Assembly (NCBI RefSeq): GCF_900177795.1
Contig: NZ_FXWJ01000004.1
Location: forward strand, 62,001 to 126,000
Length of the DNA: 64,000 bases
Direction of reading: 5' to 3'
Source: Plantibacter elymi (nom. nud.)
Lineage (GTDB): Bacteria > Actinomycetota > Actinomycetes > Actinomycetales > Microbacteriaceae
Below, one piece after another: positions 54,510 through 64,000 of the stretch. The position numbers were made by a program, and so were the translations under genes. How positions within the stretch are numbered: the stretch's first letter is position 1; each line of letters starts with the position of its first letter. Under the pieces are notes generated by a model. The model was not told the origin of the DNA, did not search any database, and saw only the letters and a program-made list of their open reading frames with translations.

Positions 54510-55601
54510 ATGACGAATCCCGGACAGCACCCGCAGACGCCTTCGCCATTCCCCTCGACGACACCGGCGTCGATGCACGTCGATCCGGTCGCGCCGTCGC
54601 CGCAGCTCGCGACGTACGACCACGCCCTCCGCGCCGCACCGGCCTGGTGGCGTGGCGCGCTCGCGCTCCTCCTGCTCGTCGTGGGGTTCCTGATCCTCTC
54701 GATCGCGCTCGGCGGCATCGCACTCATCGTGGACGTGGCCACCGGGGCGTACACGCTCGACGACGTCGCGAACGGCCTCATGACCCTGACGCCGGTGACG
54801 ATGCTCGCGAACAACCTGTCGCTCGCCGCGCTCATCCCGGTGTCGATGCTCATCCAGTGGGCGATCTTCGGCGTCCGTCCACGGTGGCTGTCCTCGGTGG
54901 AGGGGCGCTTCCGTTGGCGCTGGTTCGGGCGCCTCGCGCTCATCATCGGCCCGGTGTGGATCGTGTACGTCGGCGCGTCCGTCCTGCTCTCCCCGCTCGA
55001 GCCCATCGTGGTCGACGGCACCATGATCGCGATGCTCGCCGTCGTGATCCTCACGACGCCGCTGCAGTCGGCCGGCGAGGAGTACGGGGCGCGCGGCCTC
55101 ATCCAGCGCTCCGTCGGATCCTGGTTCAGTCGACCGATGACCGCGTTCCTCGTCGGCACAGTCGTCTCCGGCGCGGTCTTCGCCTCGGTGCACTTCGCCG
55201 GCGACCCCTGGCTCATCGCCTACTACTTCGTGTTCGGCGCCTCGATGTCCTTCGCCGCCCGCGGGACCGGTGGCCTCGAGGCGCCGGTGCTCATCCATGC
55301 GACGAACAACATCCTGCTCCTCGTCCCCACGGCCCTCATGTCGCAGACCGACCAGGTCTTCGAGCGAGGCGAGGGCGCCGGCGGACCGTTCATGCTCATC
55401 CCGATGGCGCTCTGCGTCGCCGCAGCCGTCGTGAGCACCTGGTGGGGGCGCAGGAACGGCGTGACCGCGACGGCTCCGCTGCCGCCGAGCCGGGTGACGA
55501 AGCAGCAGGGGACGCCGCCGGCCGCCATGGCCGCTCCGGTGGCTACGCCGACGCAGCTGCCGACGACCCCGCAGGATCCGTCGGCGGCTCCACCGCGATG
55601 A
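54510..55601 (+). CDS. CPBP-family intramembrane metalloprotease (Abi/CAAX)
   Basis: The 363-residue membrane protein has about eight helices and the CPBP motifs EEYGARG (Glu190-Glu191, Arg195), FASVHF (His228) and HATNN (His263). These form the glutamate/histidine active site of Rce1-type proteases. A Pro/Ser-rich cytoplasmic N-terminus of about 40 residues and a Pro/Ala/Thr-rich tail flank the core. Roles in bacteria include bacteriocin self-immunity and signal processing. Its 3' end overlaps the YbaK gene by 59 bp, tail to tail. Confidence 0.88.
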   Translation: MTNPGQHPQTPSPFPSTTPASMHVDPVAPSPQLATYDHALRAAPAWWRGALALLLLVVGFLILSIALGGIALIVDVATGAYTLDDVANGLMTLTPVTMLANNLSLAALIPVSMLIQWAIFGVRPRWLSSVEGRFRWRWFGRLALIIGPVWIVYVGASVLLSPLEPIVVDGTMIAMLAVVILTTPLQSAGEEYGARGLIQRSVGSWFSRPMTAFLVGTVVSGAVFASVHFAGDPWLIAYYFVFGASMSFAARGTGGLEAPVLIHATNNILLLVPTALMSQTDQVFERGEGAGGPFMLIPMALCVAAAVVSTWWGRRNGVTATAPLPPSRVTKQQGTPPAAMAAPVATPTQLPTTPQDPSAAPPR

Positions 55602-56058
55602 CCTGCCCGCCGGTCACTCGCACGAGCTCCTCGAAGGTCGTCGGGAACACCGTGTGCGCATGGCCGGCTGCGGCCCAGACCTCCGGGTAGGCAGCGAGCG
55701 CCTCGTCCACATAGGTGCGGATCGGTTCCGGGTGACCGACGGGCGCGACGCCACCGATCACCTGTCCCGTCGCCGCCTTGACGACCTCGGCGTCAGCACG
55801 CTTCAGCCGTCCACCGAGCCGCTCGCCGACCCAGGCGGTGTCGACACGGTGGGCGCCGCTCGTGAGGATCAGCGTCGGCTCGCCGTCGAGCGTGAACACG
55901 AGGGAGTTCGCGATCGCCCCGACCTCGATCCCCAAGGCCTCCGCTGCGAGCGCTGCCGTTCGTGCAGCATCGTCGAGCCAGGTGACCTCGCCCTGAGCCC
56001 CGCGATCGCGCAGCGTCTGCTCGACGATGGACACGGCAGGATGCGCTCGATCACTCAT
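55543..56058 (-). CDS. ybaK: YbaK/EbsC (aminoacyl-tRNA deacylase) family protein
   Basis: The 171-residue protein belongs to the editing-domain family that clears misacylated tRNA, such as Cys-tRNA-Pro. It has TLILTSGAHRVDT, VKAATGQVIGGVAPVGHP (substrate loop) and the conserved Lys in the KAATG motif. The ATG at 56058 is preferred to one six codons upstream. The exact tRNA substrate is not determined. Confidence 0.87.
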   Translation of the reverse strand: MSDRAHPAVSIVEQTLRDRGAQGEVTWLDDAARTAALAAEALGIEVGAIANSLVFTLDGEPTLILTSGAHRVDTAWVGERLGGRLKRADAEVVKAATGQVIGGVAPVGHPEPIRTYVDEALAAYPEVWAAAGHAHTVFPTTFEELVRVTGGQVIAVEPPTDPAGSSAAASA

Positions 56059-56125
56059 GCGACCATGCTGCCGCATCGGGCCGTCGGCGCGCGAGTGCCG
56101 GGACGCCGCGGGACGCGGCGCGAGG

Positions 56126-56938
56126 TCAGTCGCCGAGTGGGACCAGCGTCACCGCGAGTCCCGCTTCCCGGAGGAGTGCGATGGTCTCGGGTGCGGCCTC
56201 GTCGTCGGTCAGGAGGGCGTCGAAGGCCTCGAGCCCGGCGATCCGGCCGAGCTGCCGCACACCGAGCTTGGAGGCGTCGGCGACCACGACCACCCGCTCG
56301 GCGGCGCGGACCATCCTGGCCTTCACCTCGGCCTCGGGCAGGTTGACGTTGGTCACGCCATGGGCAGCGTCGACACCGTTGCAGCCGATGAAGGCGAGAT
56401 CGGCATGGACCTGGCCGAGCAGCGAACCGGCGAGCGGATCGACGAGCGAATGCTGGAGCGGTCGGAGCGACCCACCCGTGACGATCACCGAGAACCTCGG
56501 GACCTCCGACTCGAGTTCGAGCGCGATGGTCAGGCCGTTCGTGATGACCACGACGTCGGCGAGGTCGCGGCGAGCCTTGAGCGCGCGGGCGAGGGCGAGG
56601 CCGGTGCTGCCGACGTCGACGATCACGCTCTGACCGGAGCGCACCATCGCGGCCGCCGCCTCACCGATCCGCTGCTTCGCGTGGGCCGAGGTCGCGGTCG
56701 CGAGTTCGATCGGCGACTCAACGGCGCCGCGTCCCTGCACGGGCATCGCGCCACCGTGCACGCGGACGGCGTCGCCCTGGTCGACGAGGGTGTCGAGGTC
56801 CGTCCGGGCGGTCACCCGGGAGACGCCGAAGTCGTCGGAGATGTCGGCCACGCGCACGAAGCCGCGCTCGTCGAGGAGCTCGCGGATGCGGTCGCGTCGC
56901 AGCGGGGCGGGCAACTGCATCGGCTCGGCGTCGGACAT
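56126..56938 (-). CDS. DeoR-family repressor, divergent from galTK
   Basis: The 270-residue protein has a DeoR HTH (RRDRIRELLDERGFVRVADISDDFGVSRVTARTDLDTL) and a C-terminal sugar-phosphate sensor (SVIVDVGSTGLAL, ITNGLTIALEL, FIGCNGVDAAHGVT, ADASKLG). It faces galT across an 83-bp gap, so it probably represses the galactose operon in response to a sugar phosphate. The ATG at 56938 gives MSDAEPMQL; the longer open frame covers the promoter. Confidence 0.92.
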   Translation of the reverse strand: MSDAEPMQLPAPLRRDRIRELLDERGFVRVADISDDFGVSRVTARTDLDTLVDQGDAVRVHGGAMPVQGRGAVESPIELATATSAHAKQRIGEAAAAMVRSGQSVIVDVGSTGLALARALKARRDLADVVVITNGLTIALELESEVPRFSVIVTGGSLRPLQHSLVDPLAGSLLGQVHADLAFIGCNGVDAAHGVTNVNLPEAEVKARMVRAAERVVVVADASKLGVRQLGRIAGLEAFDALLTDDEAAPETIALLREAGLAVTLVPLGD

Positions 56939-57021
56939 GCTTGAATCTTCGCGGACTTGCCTATACTTTTCAAGGCGAAACGTTGTACGTTTCCGTTCGA
57001 CAACCCGTTCTGAGGATCCCC

Positions 57022-58169
57022 ATGCCCCCACTCGACGACACCTTCGTCATCGACCCGGCGATCGCGAGCTCGACCCAGCGCCTCGCCGACGGTCGCGAAC
57101 TCATCTACTTCGACGACGTCGACACGACGTTGCCCGCGGAGCGACTGCCCGACGCGCGCGAACTGGCCCCCCGGCCGCCGACCGCGTCCATGCGCCAGGA
57201 CCCGCTGACGGGTGAGTGGATCTCGATCGCCGCCGCCCGCCAGAACCGCGTGATGCTGCCCCCCGCGAACCTCGACCCGCTCGCACCCGCGAGCCCGTCG
57301 AACCCCTCCGAGATCCCCGACCAGTACGACGTCGCGGTCTTCGAGAACAAGTCGCCGTCCTTCGGGCCACTGCTCGAGGACGAGAACGCCCCGGTCGATC
57401 TCGCCGACCTCGAGACGATCGGGATCGGCCGGACGCGCACCTCGGTCGGCCGATGCGAGGTCGTGAGCTTCAGCCCATCGAGCACCGGCTCCTTCGGTTC
57501 GCTGTCCCGCACCCGGGCGCGCACGGTGATCGAAGCGTGGGCCCGCCGGACGCACGCGCTGTCGCAGATCGACTCGATCCAGCAGGTGTTCCCGTTCGAG
57601 AACCGTGGGGAGCAGATCGGTGTCACCCTCCACCACCCGCACGGACAGATCTACTCCTACCCCTACGTGACCCCGCGCACGCAGCGACTCATCGCCGCGA
57701 GCGAGGCCTACGGTCCCGGACTCTTCGCCGACATCCTCGCCGCGGAACAGGCTGACGAGCGCGTCGTCCTCGCGGGCGAGCACTGGACGGCGTTCGTCCC
57801 GTTCGCGGCGCGCTGGCCCATCGAGGTGCACCTGCTCCCCCACCGGCACGTGCCCGACTTCGCCGCGACCTCGCTCGAGGAACGGGACGAACTCGCCGTC
57901 CTCTACCTGCGGCTGCTGCGCGGCGTCGACGCCCTGTACGACACCCCGACCCCGTACATCGCCGCCTGGCACCAGGCCCCGACCCGTGTCCACCGCGACG
58001 AGCTCCGACTCCACCTGCAGCTCACCTCCCCGCGTCGTGGAGCCGACCGTTTGAAGTACCTGGCCGGCTCCGAGGCCGCCATGGGCGCCTGGATCGGCGA
58101 CGTCCCGCCCGAGACCACCGCCACCGCCCTGCGCGCCGCGATCGCCGCAGCCGACGAGGAGAACCCCGT

Positions 58170-58173
<4 letters not shown>
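57022..58173 (+). CDS. galT: Galactose-1-phosphate uridylyltransferase
   Basis: The 383-residue enzyme moves UMP from UDP-glucose to galactose-1-phosphate in the Leloir pathway. The catalytic triad region is HHPHGQIYSYPY, with nucleophilic His166-type residue in HPH. VFENKSPSFGP and the later HLLPHRHVPDF are also family marks. Zinc-binding cysteines of some GalT proteins are absent. It overlaps galK by 4 bp (ATGA). Confidence 0.96.
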
Positions 58174-59330
<1,157 letters not shown>

Positions 59331-59340
59331 CCTCCCCCTC

Positions 59341-59415
59341 CCCTGCCCGCGAACTGTCACTTCCGGCTAGTCCCGACGGCTCGGACTAGCGTCGAGTGAC
59401 AGTTCGCGGGCAGGG
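59341..59415. repeat. Long palindromic element, copy 1
   Basis: A perfect 21-bp outer stem (CCCTGCCCGCGAACTGTCACT with its complement) encloses a second near-perfect inner stem (GCTAGTCCcGA / TCGGACTAGC). It lies after galK and about 48 bp before the DUF559 gene. A related copy lies at 60331-60407. It may act as a terminator, but the near-identity of the two copies points to a repeated element. Confidence 0.88.
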
Positions 59416-59463
59416 TGTGGAGAACTTCCGACGCCGAGACGCCGCAGTCGGCACCGTGGTGGG

Positions 59464-60381
59464 ATGGTCCGCCGACGTCCCCTCCCCCTCGAACTCAGCA
59501 AGCAGCCGTTCTCCATGGCCGACGCCGACGAACTCGGCGTACCTCGATCGCGGCTGCGAGCGCGCGACCTCGCCACGCCGCACCGAGGCGTCCGGGCACC
59601 GCTCGACCAGCCCACGGACATCCCCGGACGCTGTCACGCCTACGCCCCGCTCCTGCACGATGGGCAGTTCTTCAGCCACGTGAGCGCGGCGGCGTTGCAC
59701 GGCCTGCCCGTGCCCACCTGGGAACACGAGGCACCACTCGATGTCGCCTCCATCGCGCCGGCACGCGCGCCTCGAGGAGCGGGCGTGCGCGGGCATCAAC
59801 TCGACGGGGACCACTGGGAGGTCGTCGCCGTCGAGGGACTGCCGGTACTGACCGCCGTCGACGCCTGGTGTCAGCTCGGAACCCGACTCCCCCTGGATGA
59901 CCTGGTGATCGCCGGCGACGTGTTGCTCCGCCGCAAGCGACCGCTGGCCTCGGAGCAGCAGATCGTCCGCGGGCTGGCACGGATGAACGGCCGTCGCGGC
60001 GCGAAGCGGCTGCGGCTCGCGTTCTCGATGATGCGGCCTCGGACGGATTCGCCGATGGAGACCGCCTTGCGCCTGCTGATCGTCCGCGCGGGCCTTCCGG
60101 AACCGATCGTCAACGAGGTGATCGCGGACGCCCACGGACGGTTTCTGGCCTTGGGCGACCTGGTGTACCCCGAACAGCGGGTCCTCGTCGAATACGACGG
60201 CGGCACCCACTTCACGGATGAACGGCAGATCTTCCACGACATCGATCGCCTCGACCGCGTCATGGCAGCGGGCTGGCGGGTCATCCGGGTGAATCGCTCG
60301 CACCTGACGGACCCGTCGCCCATCCTCACCGCCCTGGCTCGCGAACTGTCACTTCCGGCTAGTTCCGGCCGCTCGGACTAG
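59464..60381 (+). CDS. DUF559 (Vsr-like nuclease fold) protein with AbiEi-like N-terminus
   Basis: The 305-residue protein has an N-terminal winged-helix-like part resembling type IV antitoxin AbiEi proteins (MADADELGVPRSRLRARDLA, HRGVRAP, SHVSAAALHGLPVP). The C-terminal DUF559 domain belongs to the Vsr/very-short-patch-repair-like endonuclease fold: QRVLVEYDGGTHFTDERQIFHDIDRLDRVMAAGWRVIRV. Its last residues (ARELSLPASSGRSD) are encoded inside palindrome copy 2. The two bracketing palindromes suggest a mobile or amplified unit. No partner toxin is next to it. Confidence 0.8.
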   Translation: MVRRRPLPLELSKQPFSMADADELGVPRSRLRARDLATPHRGVRAPLDQPTDIPGRCHAYAPLLHDGQFFSHVSAAALHGLPVPTWEHEAPLDVASIAPARAPRGAGVRGHQLDGDHWEVVAVEGLPVLTAVDAWCQLGTRLPLDDLVIAGDVLLRRKRPLASEQQIVRGLARMNGRRGAKRLRLAFSMMRPRTDSPMETALRLLIVRAGLPEPIVNEVIADAHGRFLALGDLVYPEQRVLVEYDGGTHFTDERQIFHDIDRLDRVMAAGWRVIRVNRSHLTDPSPILTALARELSLPASSGRSD

Positions 60382-60407
60382 CGTCGAGTGACAGTTCGCG
60401 GGCTGGG
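60331..60407. repeat. Long palindromic element, copy 2
   Basis: CGCGAACTGTCACT (60340-60353) pairs with AGTGACAGTTCGCG (60387-60400); the inner part GCTAGTTCCGGCCGCTCGGACTAGC nearly matches copy 1. The left arm is the 3' end of the DUF559 gene. The right end abuts the folD stop codon, so the hairpin can end both convergent transcripts. Confidence 0.88.
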
Positions 60408-61280
60408 TTAGGGGGTGGCCATGCGGACGACGTTGGCGAGGAGACCGACGCGGGTCATGGGGCCGACGCCACCGGGGTTCGGGCTGATCCACGAGGCGAC
60501 CTCGGCCACGTCAGGGGCGACGTCGCCGACGACCCGGGACTTGCCGGTCTCGGGGTCGGTCTCACGGCTCACACCGACGTCGAGGACGATCACGCCCGGC
60601 TTCACGGCATCGCGCGTGACGATCCCGGGGACGCCCGCCGCAGCGACGATCACGTCGGCGGTGCGGAGGATGTCGTCGAGTCCGACCGTCCCGGTGTGCG
60701 TGAGCGTGACCGTCGCGTTGTATTCGCGACGGGTGAGCAGCGGGCCGATCGCGCGACCGACGGTGACCCCGCGGCCCACGACGACGACGTGCTTGCCCGC
60801 CCAGCTGATCCCATGGCGTTCCACCAGCTCGATGACGCCCTTCGGCGTGCACGGCAGCGGCGTGTGGATCGGGCGGTTCACGTTGAGCACGAGACGACCG
60901 AGGTTGGTCGGGTGGAGCCCGTCGGCGTCCTTCTCGGGATCGATGCGCTCGAGGATCGCGTCGGTGTCGATGTGCTTCGGCAACGGCAGCTGCACGATGT
61001 AGCCGGTGCAGCTCTCGTCGGCGTTGAGCTCGTCGAGGACGGCCTCGAGCTCCTCCTGCGAGACCGTCTCGGGCAGGTCGCGTCGGATCGACTCCATGCC
61101 GACCTCGGCGCAGTCGCGGTGCTTCCCGGCGACGTACCACTGCGAACCCGGGTCGGACCCGACGAGGACGGTGCCCAGCCCGACCGAGATGCCGCGCTCC
61201 TTGAGCGCGGCCACCTCGATCGCGAGTTCGGACTTGATGGCGGCGGCCGTGGCCTTACCGTCGAGGATCTGTGCGGTCAT
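60408..61280 (-). CDS. folD: Methylenetetrahydrofolate dehydrogenase/cyclohydrolase
   Basis: The 290-residue bifunctional enzyme interconverts methylene-, methenyl- and formyl-tetrahydrofolate. Signatures are [14 protein letters not shown] with the catalytic Lys, [10 protein letters not shown], the NADP loop [14 protein letters not shown] and the final [12 protein letters not shown]. The ATG at 61280 is 11 bp from the glyA stop, so folD is the second gene of the glyA-folD operon under the ZTP riboswitch. Confidence 0.97.
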   Translation of the reverse strand: MTAQILDGKATAAAIKSELAIEVAALKERGISVGLGTVLVGSDPGSQWYVAGKHRDCAEVGMESIRRDLPETVSQEELEAVLDELNADESCTGYIVQLPLPKHIDTDAILERIDPEKDADGLHPTNLGRLVLNVNRPIHTPLPCTPKGVIELVERHGISWAGKHVVVVGRGVTVGRAIGPLLTRREYNATVTLTHTGTVGLDDILRTADVIVAAAGVPGIVTRDAVKPGVIVLDVGVSRETDPETGKSRVVGDVAPDVAEVASWISPNPGGVGPMTRVGLLANVVRMATP

Positions 61281-61291
61281 GCTCCCGCGCC

Positions 61292-62563
61292 CTACTGCTG
61301 GAGGCCGGGGTAGAGCGGGAAGCGCTCGGCGAGCGCAGTGACGCGCTCCCGGAGGGCTCCGGCCTCGGCACCGTTGCGCAGTGCGAGGGCGATGATGTCG
61401 GCGACCTCGGCGAACTCGGTGTCGCCGAAGCCACGCGTCGCGAGTGCCGGCGTACCGATCCGCAGGCCGGAGGTGACCATCGGCGGGCGCGGGTCGAACG
61501 GCACCGAGTTGCGGTTGACCGTGATGCCGACCTCGTGGAGGAGGTCTTCGGCCTGCTGGCCGTCGAGCTCGGAGGTGCGGAGGTCGGCGAGCACGAGGTG
61601 CACGTCGGTGCCGCCGGTGAGGACGTCGATGCCGGCGGCCTTCGACGCCTCGGAGGTGAGCGCCTCGGCGAGGAGCTTGGCACCGCGGAGCGTGCGCTCC
61701 TGGCGGTCCTTGAACTCCGCCGTGGCGGCGAGCTTGAACGCCGTCGCCTTGGCGGCGATGACGTGCATGAGCGGTCCGCCCTGCTGGCCGGGGAACACGT
61801 TCGAGTTGAGCTTCTTGGCAAGCTCCATGTCGCGGCTCACGATGAAGCCGGAGCGCGGGCCGCCGATGGTCTTGTGCACGGTGGAGGACACGACGTCGGC
61901 GAACGGCACGGGCGACGGGTGGACGCCTGCGGCGACGAGGCCGGCGAAGTGCGCCATGTCGACCCAGAGCTTCGCGCCGACCTCGTCGGCGATCGCGCGG
62001 AACGCGGCGAAGTCGAGCTGGCGCGGGTAGGCGGACCAACCGGCGATGATGACCTGCGGCTTGTGCTCGAGTGCCTTGTCGCGGACAACGTCCATGTCGA
62101 CGAGGAAGGTCTCGGGGTCGACGCCGTAGGAGACCGCGTTGTAGAGCTTGCCCGAGAAGTTGAGCTTCATGCCGTGGGTGAGGTGACCACCGTGGGCGAG
62201 CTCGAGGCCGAGGATGGTGTCGCCGGGGGTGGCGATCGCCGAGAGGACCGCGGCGTTGGCCGTGGCGCCCGAGTGCGGCTGGACGTTCGCGTACGCGGCA
62301 CCGAAGAGGCTCTTGGCCCGCTCGATCGCGAGGGACTCGGCGATGTCGACGAACTCGCAGCCACCGTAGTAGCGACGACCCGGGTAGCCCTCGGCGTACT
62401 TGTTGGTGAGGACACTGCCCTGCGACTGCAGGACGGAGACGGGCACGAAGTTCTCGCTCGCGATCATCTCGAGGGTGTTGCGCTGGCGACCGAGCTCCTG
62501 CTCGAGGACCGCTGCGATCTCGGGATCGACCTCGGAGAGTGGCGCGTTGAAGGTGTCGGACAA
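61292..62563 (-). CDS. glyA: Serine hydroxymethyltransferase
   Basis: The 423-residue PLP enzyme converts serine and tetrahydrofolate to glycine and methylene-tetrahydrofolate. Marks are [33 protein letters not shown] in overlapping form, the PLP Lys in [12 protein letters not shown], and HPYPDG-less but normal C-terminal [16 protein letters not shown]-like end. The start is TTG at 62563, with GGGAG about six bases upstream. It heads the glyA-folD operon. Confidence 0.97.
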   Translation of the reverse strand: MSDTFNAPLSEVDPEIAAVLEQELGRQRNTLEMIASENFVPVSVLQSQGSVLTNKYAEGYPGRRYYGGCEFVDIAESLAIERAKSLFGAAYANVQPHSGATANAAVLSAIATPGDTILGLELAHGGHLTHGMKLNFSGKLYNAVSYGVDPETFLVDMDVVRDKALEHKPQVIIAGWSAYPRQLDFAAFRAIADEVGAKLWVDMAHFAGLVAAGVHPSPVPFADVVSSTVHKTIGGPRSGFIVSRDMELAKKLNSNVFPGQQGGPLMHVIAAKATAFKLAATAEFKDRQERTLRGAKLLAEALTSEASKAAGIDVLTGGTDVHLVLADLRTSELDGQQAEDLLHEVGITVNRNSVPFDPRPPMVTSGLRIGTPALATRGFGDTEFAEVADIIALALRNGAEAGALRERVTALAERFPLYPGLQQ

Positions 62564-62610
62564 GACTGGCTCCCTTTTGTGACAGAACGGATGTCGGTGA
62601 TGTGCCGTTT

Positions 62611-62722
62611 CGGCCCAGGCGTGCGGCCGAATCCGCCCTTGTCTTCAAGGTGCAGGGTCGCTCCCCGATGGTGAACCATCTGAGGCGGAGCGGAACTCCG
62701 TCTATACGCCAGTTGCGACTGC
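62611..62722 (-). ncRNA. ZTP riboswitch (pfl motif) upstream of glyA-folD
   Basis: Read on the minus strand, the conserved parts are ACTGGCG near the 5' end, GGTTCACCATCGGGGAGCG in the middle and GCCGCACGCCTGGGC near the 3' end. These match the pfl/ZTP aptamer, whose two halves are joined by a variable linker. It senses ZMP/ZTP, signs of folate shortage, and raises folate one-carbon genes. glyA and folD are classic targets. The aptamer ends about 48 bp before the glyA start. I see no clear terminator, so control may be at translation. Confidence 0.87.
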
Positions 62723-62882
62723 TAGCAGCATAGCAACGGGACGCCCGACGCGCACCGTCCTGTGGAGAGGCCGGGCAGCCGTGGGGGCCGGTGTGTCAGG
62801 ATGGCTGGACGCTTGTTCACCCTCCGAACAAACCCTGATCCAGCCCCCACGATCCGCGTCGCCGACGCCGAAGGAACCACGC
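62723..62882. promoter_or_regulatory. Divergent promoter region, glyA riboswitch and hexosaminidase
   Basis: The interval holds the start of the glyA leader transcript on one side and the promoter of the GH20 gene on the other. A ctagcagcatag stretch near 62722-62734 is the most A/T-rich part. No firm promoter boxes can be assigned. Confidence 0.45.
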
Positions 62883-64000
62883 ATGAGCCTGCTGCCCCGC
62901 CCCGTCTCGCAGACCACGGACGCCTCCGCTCCCCCGTTCCGGTTGTCGGCGGACTCGGTGATCCGTACCGACCCGTCGGCGGCGACCACGGCCCGGATCC
63001 TCGCCGACGCCCTGCGCGTTTCGACGGGGTTCGCGCTCCCGGTCGAGACCCTCGGCATGGAGCACGCCGTGGACTCCGTGAGTGCGGACATCGCGCTGTC
63101 GATCGACCCCCGCCTGTCGACGACGAGCGGGGCCTACCGATTGACCGCCGCGGCCTCCAGTGTCGAGATCGTCGGCGCGGACGCCGACGGGGTCCACCAC
63201 GGCACGCAGACGCTGAGGCAGCTCCTCCCGCCGGCCAATTGGGCACCGACGGCCGGCGCACAGGACTGGATCATCACCGCGACCGTCATCGACGACGCTC
63301 CGCGCTTCGCCTACCGCGGCGCGATGCTCGACGTCGCGAGGCACTTCTTCACGGTCGCGCAGGTGCAGCGGTTCATCGACCAGATCGCAGCACTCAAGCT
63401 CAACCACCTGCATCTGCATCTCACCGACGACCAGGGGTGGCGCCTCGAGATCGCCGGGTGGCCCGAGCTCACCGGGATCGGTGCGGCGACCGCAGTCGGT
63501 GGAGGCACGGGTGGCTCATACAGCGCCGACGACTACCGGGCGATCATCGAGTACGCCGCCGACCGCCGCGTCACAATCGTCCCCGAGATCGACGTCCCCG
63601 GACACACGAACGCGGTCCTCACGGCGTATCCCGAACTCAACCCGGACGGCGTCGCCCGCGAGCCGTACACCGGCACGGAGGTCGGCTTCTCGAGCCTCGA
63701 CATCCATGCCGAGTCCACCTACACGTTCCTCGACGACGTGTTCACCCAGCTCGCCGCGATGACCCCGGGCCCCTACCTCCACCTCGGCGGCGATGAAGCG
63801 CTCGCCACCACTGAAGCGGACTTCCTCCACTTCGCCCGTCGGGTGTCCGAGTTGGTCGCCACGACCGGGAAGACCGCCATCGCCTGGCACGAGTTCGGCG
63901 CGTCACGCGACCTCGCCCCCGGCACCATCGGCCAGTACTGGAACTACGTCTCCCCCGAGGACGGTCACGCCGACAAGCTGCGCTCGTTCGTGGATCAGGG
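62883..64000 (+). CDS. Beta-N-acetylhexosaminidase (GH20), 5' part
   Basis: The frame runs from ATG at 62883 to the end of the window, about 372 codons, so the C-terminus is missing. The N-terminal GH20b-like region (about 1-130) leads into FAYRGAMLDVARHFFTVAQVQRFIDQIAALKLNHLHLHLTDDQGWR in overlapping pieces, which starts the catalytic barrel. VPEIDVPGHTNAVL and the catalytic Asp-Glu pair HLGGDEAL (about residues 300-306) follow. It releases terminal N-acetylglucosamine from chitin or wall fragments. No signal peptide is visible, suggesting an intracellular enzyme. Confidence 0.95.
   Translation, partial: MSLLPRPVSQTTDASAPPFRLSADSVIRTDPSAATTARILADALRVSTGFALPVETLGMEHAVDSVSADIALSIDPRLSTTSGAYRLTAAASSVEIVGADADGVHHGTQTLRQLLPPANWAPTAGAQDWIITATVIDDAPRFAYRGAMLDVARHFFTVAQVQRFIDQIAALKLNHLHLHLTDDQGWRLEIAGWPELTGIGAATAVGGGTGGSYSADDYRAIIEYAADRRVTIVPEIDVPGHTNAVLTAYPELNPDGVAREPYTGTEVGFSSLDIHAESTYTFLDDVFTQLAAMTPGPYLHLGGDEALATTEADFLHFARRVSELVATTGKTAIAWHEFGASRDLAPGTIGQYWNYVSPEDGHADKLRSFVDQ

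Noticed and set aside
61271-62674. A 467-codon plus-strand frame over glyA
   Set aside because: Antisense shadow of glyA; no family features, and it would cover the riboswitch.

Overview
This window looks like chromosome from a high-GC actinobacterium, most likely of the family Microbacteriaceae. The signs are GC-rich third codon positions, mycothiol synthesis (mshD), CarD, SenX3/RegX3, a GlnR-type orphan regulator, a WXG100 protein, DUF3263 and DUF4032 proteins, and RskA/SigK-like sigma control. Most of the window is ordinary housekeeping chromosome in gene orders familiar from actinobacteria, such as carD-ispDF-cysS-rlmB, senX3-regX3 near gpmA, ppk-mutT1 and glnR-mshD.

Layout. 1-8.8 kb: end of a sensor kinase, a WXG100 protein, a lipoprotein, groEL behind two CIRCE operators, a cold-shock gene, a LytR_C protein, DUF3263, msrB, a nitroreductase-like gene, a YdcZ-type exporter, tRNA-Thr and a DsbA-like protein. 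8.9-20.4 kb: a MsmK/UgpC ATPase, a DUF4032 protein, rlmB, cysS, an AlkZ-like winged-helix gene, ispDF, carD, a lipoprotein, regX3-senX3 and phoU. 20.5-22.9 kb: two secreted proteins. One is a sortase-anchored protein with six chaplin-like repeats; the other is a valine-rich secreted protein. 23-33 kb: gpmA, a methyltransferase, a FUSC-type membrane protein, ygfZ, a nitrobindin-like protein, small membrane proteins, glnR, mshD, ppk and mutT1. 33-39.9 kb: pstSCAB, then a SigK/RskA pair and a conserved uncharacterised gene. PHO-box-like 11-bp repeats precede phoU, ppk and pstS, so senX3-regX3, phoU, ppk and pst read as one phosphate regulon.

The accessory highlight is an island of about 8.2 kb inserted at the 3' end of tRNA-Lys(TTT), roughly 40,041-48,255. 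It is bounded by copies of the tRNA tail, one of them tandemly duplicated as a 75-bp repeat. At its left end is a frameshifted relic of a large serine recombinase. It carries a CBASS anti-phage locus: a CD-NTase, a Cap2-type E2-E1 fusion and a divergently transcribed HNH-SAVED (Cap5) effector. A Schlafen/AlbA_2-like protein, a translationally coupled HIT-Nudix pair and a double-HTH protein sit in the same island. No Cap3 (JAB peptidase) is visible.

48.3-64 kb returns to chromosome: a D-cysteine desulfhydrase-like gene, two TetR regulators (one beside an MFS exporter with visible operator repeats), a CPBP protease, a YbaK protein, a DeoR-galT-galK locus, a DUF559 nuclease-like gene bracketed by two related long palindromes, folD and glyA behind a ZTP riboswitch, and the start of a GH20 hexosaminidase that runs off the end.
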